Shown in pieces: positions 26,355 through 35,071 of a stretch of DNA of 64,000 nt. Below the pieces are notes generated by a model. The model did no database searches. It was not told the DNA's origin and saw only the letters and a list, made by a program, of their open reading frames with translations. Made by a program: the position numbers and the translations under genes. Each line of letters starts with the position of its first letter. The first letter of the stretch is position 1. Origin of the DNA: Bacteroidota bacterium (GTDB taxonomy: Bacteria > Bacteroidota > Rhodothermia > Rhodothermales > UBA10348); assembly GCA_029262835.1 (NCBI GenBank), contig JAJCYQ010000089.1:23591-87590 (forward strand), in the 5' to 3' direction.

Positions 26355-27788
26355 TTACGATTCAGGGAACGTGCCGTAGGTCGGAATGTCCAGTTTCGTA
26401 CCCGTTCCAGTGTGGAAAACGCGGTTTTCGCGGTCCAGGTAAATAGCTTCGCCATAGCGCTCGGACGCTTCCGCCATGGAAATGATGGCCTGCGTAATCA
26501 GCGCCACATCGATATTGCCGTTCGTCTGTTTATCAGAACGGATGGCATCGAAAAGGTTGGCCACGTGTGCGGGAATATGCGGCCCAGGCTCCAGGTTCTC
26601 GTACGACTCAGGATCCACCAGGTCGGCGAACGGCCGCTCCGGGCGGAGTTCGACGGAATTACCTCCGAAATAAAGGGTGGCTTCGTGGCCGCGGATGACC
26701 TGGCCCACGCCCTGTTCGTTGACCGTCGATCCTGCAATGAGCATGCAGAGTCCGGACGGGAATTCAGCAAGCAACTGTGTGTTGTCCGTAACAGATCGGT
26801 CGTCGGGACCGAGCATGGACTGCGTCACAATGTTGTTGCCAATACACACCACGCGCTTCGGAAATTCCGTGATGTTCGCCGCAATCACGAGCGGATGGAT
26901 CATGTGGGCCAGCAGATCGCCCAGGATGCCGGCGCAGTAGGGGAGGTATTTGCGCCAGCGGTGGTAGTGCTCCCGATTGAAATCGATTTTGTTGTTTACC
27001 GGGCCGAGCCAGTGCTCCCAGTCCATGGTGCCGGGTGTGACGCCCTCATCGAGCGCGTAATAGTTCCATTCGCCGTCGGGCGAGTTTCGCATGTAGGAGT
27101 TCTGCGCGAACGTCGGAGGCCCGATTTTGCCTGCACGGATGAGTTCCGCTGCCTTGTGCCACTTGGCTTCAGTGGTATACTGGGATCCTATCTGGAATTT
27201 GAGACCCGTATCCTGGACCACGTCAGCCACGTTGAAGGCCTCATCCAGGTAGCGCGTCATGGGCTTTTCGCAGTACACATGTTTGCCGGCTCGAAGAGCA
27301 TCGATGGCGACCTGCGCATGCCAGTGATCGACTGTTCCGATGAAGACCACGTCCACGTCCTTGTTTTCCACAAGGCGACGGTGATCTTCGTATGTCTCGA
27401 CAGAGTAGTCACCAAGATTCCGCGACTGGCGGACTGAATCGAGCAGGCCTCGTGCCTGTTCACGGCGCCCCGAATACAGATCACAGACGGCCATGCCTAC
27501 CGCATTGTAGTCGTAATTGTGCCACGTTTCGCCTTCGCTGCCCGCGTTGGCGACGGTACGCACATGCGCGCTGAAACCCTGTCCGCCAACCCCCACGAAC
27601 CCGATGTTGAGCCTGTCGTTGGCGCCGAGCACAGAGCCGGGGGCAGGGGCCGCCGAGACGCGGGCGGCCGCGTGGCCAGCCGGAAGCCCGGAGGCCAGGG
27701 CACCACCCGCAGCCAGGGCGCTTTTCTTGAGAAAAGACCGGCGCGATGCGGCGGCAGGAGTTTTCCGGGAGTCTTCAGGCGTGGACAT
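26355..27788 (-). CDS. Gfo/Idh/MocA-family oxidoreductase with Tat signal (second copy)
   Basis: 477 residues from ATG 27788 (MSTPEDSRK). A twin-arginine signal (SRRSFLKKSALAAGGALASG) predicts export. The NAD(P)-binding start is LNIGFVGVGGQGFSAH, and the catalytic motif is intact here: AGKHVYCEKPMTR. C-terminal oxidoreductase segments follow (MIHPLVIAANIT, then LYFGGNSVELRP). This class in Bacteroidota is often annotated as exported dehydrogenase of unknown sugar. It shares only general family features with the other copy at 23960-25213 and is longer. With apbE downstream, the three minus-strand genes may be one transcription unit, although 105 bases separate the last two. Confidence 0.88.
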   Translation of the reverse strand: MSTPEDSRKTPAAASRRSFLKKSALAAGGALASGLPAGHAAARVSAAPAPGSVLGANDRLNIGFVGVGGQGFSAHVRTVANAGSEGETWHNYDYNAVGMAVCDLYSGRREQARGLLDSVRQSRNLGDYSVETYEDHRRLVENKDVDVVFIGTVDHWHAQVAIDALRAGKHVYCEKPMTRYLDEAFNVADVVQDTGLKFQIGSQYTTEAKWHKAAELIRAGKIGPPTFAQNSYMRNSPDGEWNYYALDEGVTPGTMDWEHWLGPVNNKIDFNREHYHRWRKYLPYCAGILGDLLAHMIHPLVIAANITEFPKRVVCIGNNIVTQSMLGPDDRSVTDNTQLLAEFPSGLCMLIAGSTVNEQGVGQVIRGHEATLYFGGNSVELRPERPFADLVDPESYENLEPGPHIPAHVANLFDAIRSDKQTNGNIDVALITQAIISMAEASERYGEAIYLDRENRVFHTGTGTKLDIPTYGTFPES

Positions 27789-27867
27789 GGGATTTTTACA
27801 GATAGGGAAGTGACGTGTGCCGTAAAATAACACGGCGACCCTCAATGTCCAGACCCCTGGTGTACGT

Positions 27868-28503
27868 ATGCTTCCAATCGCTGTTTTTTCCCATGCCCGA
27901 CGGCGTCGTCGCGTTCATGCTGTCCTCCAGCTTGTGGCCGGGGTGCTTCTCCTTGGATCGCTTACGGCGCCGCGCTCGGCGGCCCAGGATACGGCCGATC
28001 CTGACGCCGGCGCCGTGCAGTCGCTGGTTTTTGCCGACTCGTCATACATCGTCGTCGATGGCACGTCCAACCGGTCGGACTGGACGGTCCATGCGCCAGC
28101 ATTCAGCGCGGATGTCCGCACCTCCCCGGACGGCGCCCCGGCCTCTGTCACGCTCACGGTGGACGTCCAGGCCATGGAAAGCCGAAAGAGCACCATCATG
28201 GATCGCCTCATGCGCGGCGCGCTGGACGCTGACACCCACGACACCATCTCGTTCGTGTCAGACTCCATCGACCCGTCGGACGAGGGAGCCTTCGCGGCCC
28301 GCGGCGAACTGGAACTGGCGGGAACGAAACAACCTGTCACCGTAGCGGTCACGCGCGGCGTGAACACTACAGGACAGGTTGTCTGGGAGGGAAGCGTACC
28401 GCTTCTCATGACCGACTTCGGCATCAAGCCACCGAAGGCCATGTTCGGTGCGCTGCACACGGGTAACGAAGTGACGGTTCGCTTCCGACTGGTTGAAGAG
28501 TAG
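27868..28503 (+). CDS. YceI-family secreted lipid-binding-like protein
   Basis: 211 residues. A signal peptide (VLQLVAGVLLLGSLTAPRSAAQ) follows an Arg-rich n-region. The rest matches the YceI lipocalin-like fold: VVDGTSNRSDWTVHAP, VDVQAMESRKSTIMDRLMRGALDADTHDTISFV (key parts), GELELAGTKQPVTVAV, and the end MTDFGIKPPKAMFGALHTGNEVTVRF. YceI proteins bind isoprenoid-type lipids in the periplasm; the exact ligand is unknown. It diverges from the Tat-signal oxidoreductase across 79 bases that contain a short inverted repeat, GCCGT (27819-27823) and ACGGC (27832-27836). It ends 11 bases before the convergent dnaK stop. Confidence 0.9.
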   Translation: MLPIAVFSHARRRRRVHAVLQLVAGVLLLGSLTAPRSAAQDTADPDAGAVQSLVFADSSYIVVDGTSNRSDWTVHAPAFSADVRTSPDGAPASVTLTVDVQAMESRKSTIMDRLMRGALDADTHDTISFVSDSIDPSDEGAFAARGELELAGTKQPVTVAVTRGVNTTGQVVWEGSVPLLMTDFGIKPPKAMFGALHTGNEVTVRFRLVEE

Positions 28504-28514
28504 GGCGCTCGGCC

Positions 28515-30446
28515 TTATTTCGCGGGCTCCTCGTCCTCGTCATCGACCACTTCGTAGTCCACGTCCTTGACTTCGGCATCCGCTTCAGGCTCGGCAGCTG
28601 ACTCGCCGTCCGCTCCGTCACCTGATGCGCCGGCGGACTCGGCCTGCTGCGCCGCGTACATTTCCTGGCTGGCATCGGCCCAGGCCGCATTGAGCTCTTC
28701 AATGGCGGGCTCAAGGCCAGCTACATCCTTGGCTTCGTGCAGCTTCTTGACCTCACTGACGGCTGCCTCAATGCGCGACTTTTTGTCAGCAGGCAGCTTT
28801 TCGCCGTACTCGGACAGGTTTTTTTCCGTCTGTAGAACGAGCGCATCGGCCGAATTCAGTTTTTCGATCTCTTCCTTGCGCTTTTTGTCCTCGTCGGCGT
28901 GCGCCTTCGCATCGGTCCGCATCTTCTCGATTTCCTGCTCGGTGAGTCCCGAAGAGGCCTCAATGCGGATGGATTGCTCCTTGCCGCTGGCGTTGTCTTT
29001 TGCACTCACATTCAGGATCCCGTTGGCATCGATGTCGAATGACACTTCGATCTGAGGCACACCGCGGGGAGCGGGCGGAATGCCATCCAGGTGGAAGCGC
29101 CCAATGGTACGGTTGTCCGATGCCATGGACCGGTCTCCCTGAAGTACATGGATTTCCACGGACGGCTGGTTGTCGGCTGCCGTGGAGAAGGTCTCGCTTT
29201 TCTTGGTCGGAATAGTGGTATTGGCCGGAATGAGCACGGTCGATACGCCGCCCAGCGTCTCAATGCCCAGGTTGAGCGGGGTCACGTCGAGCAAAAGCAC
29301 ATCGCTCACGTCTCCCGACAGGACACCGCCCTGGATGGCGGCGCCGATGGCGACCACCTCGTCCGGGTTGACCGAGCGGTTGGGCGCTTTGCCGAAAAAG
29401 GTTTCGGCCGCCTTCTGGATGGCCGGAATACGGGTCGATCCGCCGACCAGAATGACCTGGTCCACCTTGTCTTTCGAGATACCGGCATCCTTGAGGGCCT
29501 TTTCCATCGGAGGAATGGTCCGCTTCACGAGGTCATCGACCAGGTCTTCGAACTTGGCGCGCGAGAGATCCATGGTAAGATGCTTGGGACCATCCTGCGT
29601 CGCCGTGATGAAGGGCAGGTTGACGGTCGTTGCGGATGAGCTGGAGAGTTCGATCTTGGCCTTTTCGGCGGCCTCCTTCAGTCGCTGAAGCGCCATGGCA
29701 TCCGAACGTAGATCAATCCCTTCATCCTTCTTGAACTGGTCTGCGATGTAATCAATGACGCGCTGGTCGAAATCGTCACCCCCGAGGTGGGTATCGCCGT
29801 TGGTCGAGCGGACCTCGAACACGCCGTCGCCAAGCTCCAGGATGGAAATGTCGTACGTACCGCCACCCAGGTCGAAGACGGCCACGATTTCCTCGGACTC
29901 CTTCTTGTCGAGGCCGTAGGCAAGGGCTGCTGCGGTCGGCTCATTGATAATGCGGCGTACGGTCAGGCCAGCGATCTCACCGGCTTCCTTCGTAGCGGTA
30001 CGCTGGGCGTCGTTGAAGTAGGCGGGCACCGTGATTACGGCCTCCGTAACCTTTTCCCCCAGATAGTCTTCGGCCGTCTGCTTCAGTTTCTGCAGGACCA
30101 TGGCTGAGATCTCCTGCGGCGTGTAGACGCGGTCGTCGATCTTGACGCGGGCTGTGTGGTTGTCGCCCTCGACCACGTCGTAGGGGACGGTTTTCAGTTC
30201 GCTCGTGACCTCACCATGCTTGCGTCCCATGAACCGCTTGATCGAAAAGATCGTGTGGTTCGGATTGGTAATGGCCTGCCGCTTGGCAGGGGCGCCGACG
30301 AGGCGTTCGCCATCCTTCTTGAACGCTACAATGGACGGCGTCGTGCGTGCGCCCTCGGCGTTCGTGATTACAACGGGCTCTCCACCCTCCATGACGGAGA
30401 CAACGGAGTTCGTGGTGCCCAGGTCAATGCCAATGATTTTACCCAT
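28515..30446 (-). CDS. dnaK: Chaperone DnaK (Hsp70)
   Basis: 643 residues, the usual Hsp70 length. It opens [18 protein letters not shown], with the phosphate-binding [19 protein letters not shown] segment (here [16 protein letters not shown]), [10 protein letters not shown], and the peptide-binding domain start [17 protein letters not shown]. The C-terminal tail is acidic and ends EDEEPAK, a common bacterial form. It folds nascent and stressed proteins with DnaJ and GrpE, neither of which is in the window. No CIRCE inverted repeat is visible in the 154-bp divergent gap; a weak TTTTCA-N17-TAGCAT (30516-30488, minus) is the best promoter match. Confidence 0.97.
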   Translation of the reverse strand: MGKIIGIDLGTTNSVVSVMEGGEPVVITNAEGARTTPSIVAFKKDGERLVGAPAKRQAITNPNHTIFSIKRFMGRKHGEVTSELKTVPYDVVEGDNHTARVKIDDRVYTPQEISAMVLQKLKQTAEDYLGEKVTEAVITVPAYFNDAQRTATKEAGEIAGLTVRRIINEPTAAALAYGLDKKESEEIVAVFDLGGGTYDISILELGDGVFEVRSTNGDTHLGGDDFDQRVIDYIADQFKKDEGIDLRSDAMALQRLKEAAEKAKIELSSSSATTVNLPFITATQDGPKHLTMDLSRAKFEDLVDDLVKRTIPPMEKALKDAGISKDKVDQVILVGGSTRIPAIQKAAETFFGKAPNRSVNPDEVVAIGAAIQGGVLSGDVSDVLLLDVTPLNLGIETLGGVSTVLIPANTTIPTKKSETFSTAADNQPSVEIHVLQGDRSMASDNRTIGRFHLDGIPPAPRGVPQIEVSFDIDANGILNVSAKDNASGKEQSIRIEASSGLTEQEIEKMRTDAKAHADEDKKRKEEIEKLNSADALVLQTEKNLSEYGEKLPADKKSRIEAAVSEVKKLHEAKDVAGLEPAIEELNAAWADASQEMYAAQQAESAGASGDGADGESAAEPEADAEVKDVDYEVVDDEDEEPAK

Positions 30447-30542
30447 GATGCTTCAATTCGGTGTTCGGTCAGAGTGTCAGTGGCAACATGCTACAAGAAC
30501 AATGCCGTTTTGAAAATGCCGACATATTGTCAGGGCGGATTT

Positions 30543-30574
30543 CGACTGACTTCCAGTCGCGTCACTGGTATATT
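30543..30574 (+). promoter_or_regulatory. Inverted repeat and -10-like box before pgsA
   Basis: A perfect 6-bp inverted repeat CGACTG-ACTTC-CAGTCG (30543-30559) is followed by TATATT (30569-30574), a good -10 hexamer 26 bases before the pgsA ATG. The repeat overlaps where a -35 element would lie, and no TTGACA-like box is present, which would fit an activator or repressor site. Sequence match only. Confidence 0.3.
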
Positions 30575-30600
30575 GATCCGACGCCCCAACAACCAGCCGC

Positions 30601-31161
30601 ATGAAGCACGTTCCCAATGCGTTGACCGTGGTACGTATCCTGGTCACGCCGGTCCTGCTCTATTTACTGTACATCGGAGGCGCTTCGGGTCATGCCTGGG
30701 CGCTGGTGCTCTTCGTAGCGGCTTCGCTCTCGGACTGGCTCGACGGAAAATTGGCCAGGCTCTTCTCTGTCCGGTCGCGTCTTGGCCAGTTCCTGGACCC
30801 CGTGGCCGACAAGGTGCTTGTACTGGGCACGTTTGGTATGCTGTCCTGGCTCTACCCGGGCATTGTACCGCTCTGGGCTGTTCTGCTGATTGCTTTTCGG
30901 GATGCGGCCGTGACGCTGCTTCGAGGCGTGTACGAACGAAAAGGAAAAAGCCTGGCCACGAGCCGATCGGCCAAGTGGAAGACGGCGGCACAACTCACGT
31001 TCCTGATTGGTTTCCTGGTGCTCCTCACAGCTGAACACATCCCGGGGGCCGTCGGACAGGGGGCTGGACTTGTGCTGGGGAGTGCTGCCCTTGTCTATGC
31101 GCTTGTCGGCGTGGTGCTTGTGACGCTTTACACCGGATATCTCTATTTCAGACCCTCATGA
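30601..31161 (+). CDS. pgsA: CDP-diacylglycerol--glycerol-3-phosphate 3-phosphatidyltransferase
   Basis: 186 residues with several membrane helices. The CDP-alcohol phosphotransferase signature DG-x2-AR-x8-G-x3-D-x3-D is complete in DGKLARLFSVRSRLGQFLDP plus VAD. It makes phosphatidylglycerol phosphate from CDP-diacylglycerol and glycerol 3-phosphate at the inner membrane, the first committed step to phosphatidylglycerol and cardiolipin. The start MKHVPNALTVVRILVTPVLL is typical for PgsA. It is the first of three tightly packed plus-strand genes; its stop overlaps the pyrE start (ATGA). Confidence 0.93.
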   Translation: MKHVPNALTVVRILVTPVLLYLLYIGGASGHAWALVLFVAASLSDWLDGKLARLFSVRSRLGQFLDPVADKVLVLGTFGMLSWLYPGIVPLWAVLLIAFRDAAVTLLRGVYERKGKSLATSRSAKWKTAAQLTFLIGFLVLLTAEHIPGAVGQGAGLVLGSAALVYALVGVVLVTLYTGYLYFRPS

Positions 31162-31835
31162 ATCCTGGAACTGGAACACGCGCTCGGGAGGACGTGGCGC
31201 GCTGGTTGGCCACTGAACTCCTTCGTATCGGTGCTGTCGTGCTGCGGCCCGAAGAGCCTTTCACCTGGGCGTCCGGTCGGCGGGCACCTGTGTACTGTGA
31301 TAACCGCCTGACGCTCGGCTATCCGGCGCTTCGCCGCGCCATCTGCGGTGCATTTGCCGACCAGATCGATGAGAATGGTTGGGAAGTCGATGCCGTAGTG
31401 GGCACGGCAACGGCCGGCATTGCGCACGCGGCCTGGCTGGCAGATCGCCTGGATCTGCCCATGGCCTACGTCCGTTCCGCAGCCAAAGGGCACGGGCGGC
31501 AGAACCGGGTCGAGGGCAGGCTCCCCGAGCGCGCCCGTGTTGTCGTGATCGAGGATCTCGTATCGACCGGTATGTCATCGACGGCCGTGCTGCCGCCGCT
31601 CCTGGAGGCGGGCTGCACGGTGCACAGCATTATGGCCATTTTCACCTATGGGCTGGCGGCGGCGGAAAAGGCGTTTCGGGCCGCTGGCGTTCCGCTCGTG
31701 ACCCTGTCCTCCTTTCCTGTTCTTATTGATGCGGCGCGCGATGGGTCCCTGCTGGCGGCCAGCGACGTGGCTTCACTCGAAGCGTGGTACCGCGACCCGT
31801 CGGCATGGTCCGTGGCGCATGGGGGGCAGGCCTGA
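31158..31835 (+). CDS. pyrE: Orotate phosphoribosyltransferase
   Basis: 225 residues. Marks of the family: FTWASGRRAPVYCDNR at the orotate side, VVGTATAGIAHAAWLAD, AYVRSAAKGHGRQNRVEG, and the PRPP-binding loop VVVIEDLVSTGMSST. It joins orotate to PRPP to give OMP, the fifth step of pyrimidine synthesis. Its ATG overlaps the pgsA stop by four bases, and the next gene starts one base after its stop, so the three genes are probably co-transcribed. Confidence 0.93.
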   Translation: MNPGTGTRAREDVARWLATELLRIGAVVLRPEEPFTWASGRRAPVYCDNRLTLGYPALRRAICGAFADQIDENGWEVDAVVGTATAGIAHAAWLADRLDLPMAYVRSAAKGHGRQNRVEGRLPERARVVVIEDLVSTGMSSTAVLPPLLEAGCTVHSIMAIFTYGLAAAEKAFRAAGVPLVTLSSFPVLIDAARDGSLLAASDVASLEAWYRDPSAWSVAHGGQA

Positions 31836-31836
31836 C

Positions 31837-33090
31837 ATGACAGCTACCATCATTACAATTGGCGACGAACTGCTGATTGGGCAGATCGTGAATACCAATG
31901 CGGCCTGGATCGGTGAGCAGCTTACACTCGGCGGCGTGGAGGTCATCCGCTCGGTCACCGTCGGCGATTCCCGCAAAATCATCCAGGATGAACTCGGCCG
32001 GGCGCTCGAAAAGGGCCGGATTGTAATCCTGACCGGAGGACTCGGCCCGACGCACGACGATGTCACGAAGCACGCCGTTGCCGAATTTTTCGGCGATCGT
32101 CTGACGCTGCGCCAGGAGGTACTGGATGCCGTCGAAGCCCGCTTCGCGTCGCGTGGCATTCCTGTGCTCGACGTGAACCGCGACCAGGCCATCGCTCCCG
32201 AGTCTTTCCAGGCCATTGTGAACACGGCCGGTACGGCTCCTGCGCTGCTTCGGCGGACGAAAACGCCCAAAGGGGAAGGACTTGTGGCGCTGTTGCCGGG
32301 CGTGCCGCACGAAATGCAGCATTTCATGGAAGATGCGGTGCTTCCGGAAATCGAAACGCTCGGCGAACATGGGGCCATTGCCCACCGGACACTGCTTACG
32401 GCAGGACTTGGGGAATCGCTGGTCCATGAGCGGCTCCATGGTATCGATGAGTTGCTGACGGACGGCGTATCGCTGGCCTACCTGCCGAACCTCCACGGTG
32501 TGCGCGTGCGTATTACCGTGCGGGCGGCGACGCCGCGAGAGGCATCGGCGCGGCGCGATGAACTGAGTGACTGGATTCTGGACCGGCTCGGCGTGCTCGT
32601 GTACGGAGAGGGCGAAGATACCCTCGAGGCATCGCTTGGACGCGCGCTTATCCGGCACGGATACGCCATTGCTGTTGCCGAAAGCTGTACGGGCGGTCTC
32701 ATTGCCCACAGACTCACGAATGTGCCGGGCGCATCGGCCTATATGGTCGGCGGCATTGTTTCGTACGGAAACTCGGTCAAATCAGGCCTTCTGGGGGTCG
32801 ATGCGGACGTCCTGGTCACCCACGGCGCCGTGAGTGAGCAGGTAGCGCGCTCCATGGCGGAAGGCGTGCGGCAGGCTCTCGGCGCGGATGTCGCCATCAG
32901 CACGACCGGCATCATGGGGCCCGGTGGCGGCTCGGCGGACAAACCTGTCGGCACAGTGTGGGTGGGACTGGCGCTACCGGGCCGGACGGAGGCCCGACTG
33001 TTGCGCCTTGGAACGAGTCGGCTGCGAAACAAGGAGCGCGCGGCAGCGCGGGCCATCAACGAACTCCGTATCCTGTTGAAAGAAAGTTGA
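31837..33090 (+). CDS. cinA: CinA-family protein: molybdopterin-binding-like domain plus nicotinamide-nucleotide amidase
   Basis: 417 residues in two parts. The N-terminal COG1058 part opens TATIITIGDELLIGQIVNTN and has the phosphate loop LTGGLGPTHDDVTK. The C-terminal PncC-like part has the Ser-centred AESCTGGLIAHRLT, then GGIVSYGNSVKSGLLGV and STTGIMGPGGGSADKPVGTVWVG (key parts). CinA proteins hydrolyse ADP-ribose or NMN-type damage products and recycle NAD; the name comes from competence induction. It sits 236 bases before recA, a neighbourhood seen in many bacteria. ATG 31837 follows pyrE by one base; the longer frame from 31726 lies within pyrE. Confidence 0.92.
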   Translation: MTATIITIGDELLIGQIVNTNAAWIGEQLTLGGVEVIRSVTVGDSRKIIQDELGRALEKGRIVILTGGLGPTHDDVTKHAVAEFFGDRLTLRQEVLDAVEARFASRGIPVLDVNRDQAIAPESFQAIVNTAGTAPALLRRTKTPKGEGLVALLPGVPHEMQHFMEDAVLPEIETLGEHGAIAHRTLLTAGLGESLVHERLHGIDELLTDGVSLAYLPNLHGVRVRITVRAATPREASARRDELSDWILDRLGVLVYGEGEDTLEASLGRALIRHGYAIAVAESCTGGLIAHRLTNVPGASAYMVGGIVSYGNSVKSGLLGVDADVLVTHGAVSEQVARSMAEGVRQALGADVAISTTGIMGPGGGSADKPVGTVWVGLALPGRTEARLLRLGTSRLRNKERAAARAINELRILLKES

Positions 33091-33236
33091 CGACGGAGCC
33101 TGGACGTGGGGGGTTATGTTCGGTTGGAAATTGTGTCAAGAAGCGTGTTGAAGAGACATGACAGTACGTTGTCACAGGCAGGCCCTATCATGTGTGTGTC
33201 ATGTGTGCGTATATTGGGTCCAGACACGGCCCCACA

Positions 33237-33292
33237 GTGTCACGAAGACAACGTCACGTAGACCGTGTCACGCAGACAGTGCCACGAAGACA
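33237..33292. repeat. Four tandem 14-bp repeats in the recA leader
   Basis: Four adjacent degenerate copies of GTGTCACGNAGACA: GTGTCACGAAGACA (33237), ACGTCACGTAGACC (33251), GTGTCACGCAGACA (33265), GTGCCACGAAGACA (33279). A weaker match, TTGTCACAGGCAGG, lies at 33169-33182. The array ends 34 bases before the recA ATG in the cinA-recA gap (33091-33326). A TATATT box at 33210-33215 could be a -10 just upstream, placing the array in the leader. Confidence 0.75.
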
Positions 33293-33326
33293 GCTCCCCG
33301 AAACCGGAAACAGAAACCTGGAAATC

Positions 33327-34370
33327 ATGAGTACGCAGGAAACAGCCAAACAGCGCGCCTTGGATCTGGCGCTCAAGCAAATCGAGAAGACGTATGGAAA
33401 AGGCGCCATCATGCGCCTCGGCGACACGCCGGATGTCCGGATCGGTGCCATTTCCACGGGGTCGCTCGCACTCGATGCGGCGCTCGGAGTCGGTGGCGTG
33501 CCGCGTGGCCGCGTTATCGAGATCTATGGGCCGGAGTCGTCCGGTAAAACCACACTGGCGACGCATATCATTGCTGAGGCCCAGAAACTGGGCGGATCCT
33601 GTGCCTTTATTGACGCCGAACACGCGTTCGATGCTACATACGCCGAAAAGTTGGGTGTGGACATCGACACCATGCTCGTTTCGCAGCCCGATACCGGCGA
33701 GGATGCCCTAAACATCTGTGACACGCTTGTTCGCAGTGGTGCGCTCGACGTGATTGTGATTGACTCCGTGGCGGCGCTCGTTCCCCGCGCCGAAATAGAA
33801 GGCGACATGGGAGACAGCCATGTCGGGCTCCAGGCACGCCTCATGAGCCAGGCCCTCCGGAAACTGACGGGTACCCTTAACCGGACGAAGACGGCTCTTA
33901 TCTTCATCAACCAGATCCGGGAAAAAATCGGCGTCATGTTCGGCAACCCGGAAACCACCTCCGGTGGTCGGGCCCTCAAGTTCTACGCTTCGGTTCGCAT
34001 GGACATCCGGCGCATTGGAGCGGTCAAGGACGGAGCGGATGTCACAGGAAACCGGACGCGCGTGAAGATTGTCAAAAACAAGGTGGCGCCTCCGTTCAAA
34101 CAGGCAGAGTTCGACATCATCTATGGCGAGGGGATTTCGTCTCGGGGTGAACTCATTGACCTTGGGGTGGATAACGACATCGTGACGAAATCCGGTTCGT
34201 GGTATTCCTATGGTGACATCAAGATCGGGCAGGGTCGTGACGCGGCCAAGCAGTGGCTCACCGACAACCCAACGCTCCATGACGAAATTGCAGGACGCGT
34301 GCGGGAGGCCATTGGTATGGTCACGTTCTCGGCCACGAACGGTGTCGAAGAAGTCGAAGAAGCGGGGTAA
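33327..34370 (+). CDS. recA: Recombinase A
   Basis: 347 residues, normal RecA length. The N-terminal helix [26 protein letters not shown] (in part) leads to Walker [11 protein letters not shown], Walker [16 protein letters not shown], the L1 loop region [23 protein letters not shown] (key parts), and [28 protein letters not shown] with loop L2. It forms filaments on single-stranded DNA, drives strand exchange and activates the SOS response where LexA exists. ATG 33327 is chosen by the conserved N-terminus; the frame is open further upstream through the repeat array. Its 3' end overlaps the next gene. Confidence 0.97.
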   Translation: MSTQETAKQRALDLALKQIEKTYGKGAIMRLGDTPDVRIGAISTGSLALDAALGVGGVPRGRVIEIYGPESSGKTTLATHIIAEAQKLGGSCAFIDAEHAFDATYAEKLGVDIDTMLVSQPDTGEDALNICDTLVRSGALDVIVIDSVAALVPRAEIEGDMGDSHVGLQARLMSQALRKLTGTLNRTKTALIFINQIREKIGVMFGNPETTSGGRALKFYASVRMDIRRIGAVKDGADVTGNRTRVKIVKNKVAPPFKQAEFDIIYGEGISSRGELIDLGVDNDIVTKSGSWYSYGDIKIGQGRDAAKQWLTDNPTLHDEIAGRVREAIGMVTFSATNGVEEVEEAG

Positions 34371-35037
34371 CCGCGCGCCGGATTGGCGCCAGGTCAGCCG
34401 GCTACTGATATTCGCGGTTCTCGGCGGCCTGTTTGGCGTGGGCCTCGGCGGCCTGGTACCGTCCATCGTTGCAGCACAGGTCCAGGACCACACGGCCCCA
34501 AACCGCGATGTCCGCTGGCTCATGCGGCTGCACGACGCCGACTCGCCGTGGGTTGCGCGGCCGCTCCATGTGGCGCACCGCTCGGCCTGGCCTGCGTTTG
34601 CACTCTCGACGCCCGCGGCTTTCGTAGCCGCCGAACTGGGGACCACGTGGTCGTCGACCGACGCGCTCGCGCTCGGCGCTTCGGCGACGGTGGCGGCAGG
34701 CGGGGCCATCGCGCTCAAGCGCATCTTCAGGCGGGATCGGCCGTACGTGAGCCATGCATTCGTTGATCCGTATCACAGGCGGGCTGAGGGGTACCCGGGT
34801 CCCCGGTTCCTGTCCGATTCCGCCTCCATGCCTTCCGGCCATGCCGCACTCGCCGCTTCCATCGCCGTGTCTTCCATGTGGTCTCAGCACAGTCCACAGT
34901 ACGTCGCCATCGGTTCGGTATGGGCCGCGTCGGTTGCGGCGTCGCGGGTCTGGTTGGGGGTACACTATCCGTCGGATGTTCTCGCGGGCACGATTCTCGG
35001 GGCCTCCGTGGCAACCGCCGTCCATTTTTTACGATAA
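34342..35037 (+). CDS. PAP2-family membrane phosphatase
   Basis: About 231 residues from a GTG at 34342, overlapping the end of recA by 29 bases. All three PAP2 signature pieces are present: [17 protein letters not shown] and [16 protein letters not shown]. Hydrophobic stretches at the N-terminus ([17 protein letters not shown]) and between motifs indicate a membrane enzyme with the active site outside. Likely substrates are undecaprenyl pyrophosphate or phosphatidic-acid-type lipids. The start is uncertain because no ATG lies between the recA overlap and the first helix. Confidence 0.87.
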   Translation: MSKKSKKRGNRAPDWRQVSRLLIFAVLGGLFGVGLGGLVPSIVAAQVQDHTAPNRDVRWLMRLHDADSPWVARPLHVAHRSAWPAFALSTPAAFVAAELGTTWSSTDALALGASATVAAGGAIALKRIFRRDRPYVSHAFVDPYHRRAEGYPGPRFLSDSASMPSGHAALAASIAVSSMWSQHSPQYVAIGSVWAASVAASRVWLGVHYPSDVLAGTILGASVATAVHFLR

Positions 35038-35071
35038 CGTGCTGTCACGGGCAGGACGAATACCGGGGCGA

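Noticed and set aside
25298..26446. 382-codon plus-strand open frame
   Set aside because: Antisense to apbE, which has clear family motifs.
30447..30600. CIRCE heat-shock operator before dnaK
   Set aside because: TTAGCACTC-N9-GAGTGCTAA is not present.
33237..33292. Repeats before recA as a CRISPR array
   Set aside because: Units are 14 bp, directly abutting and without spacers; no cas genes nearby.
33192..33326. N-terminal extension of recA from the upstream ATG
   Set aside because: It reads through the 14-bp repeats; RecA normally begins near ATG 33327.
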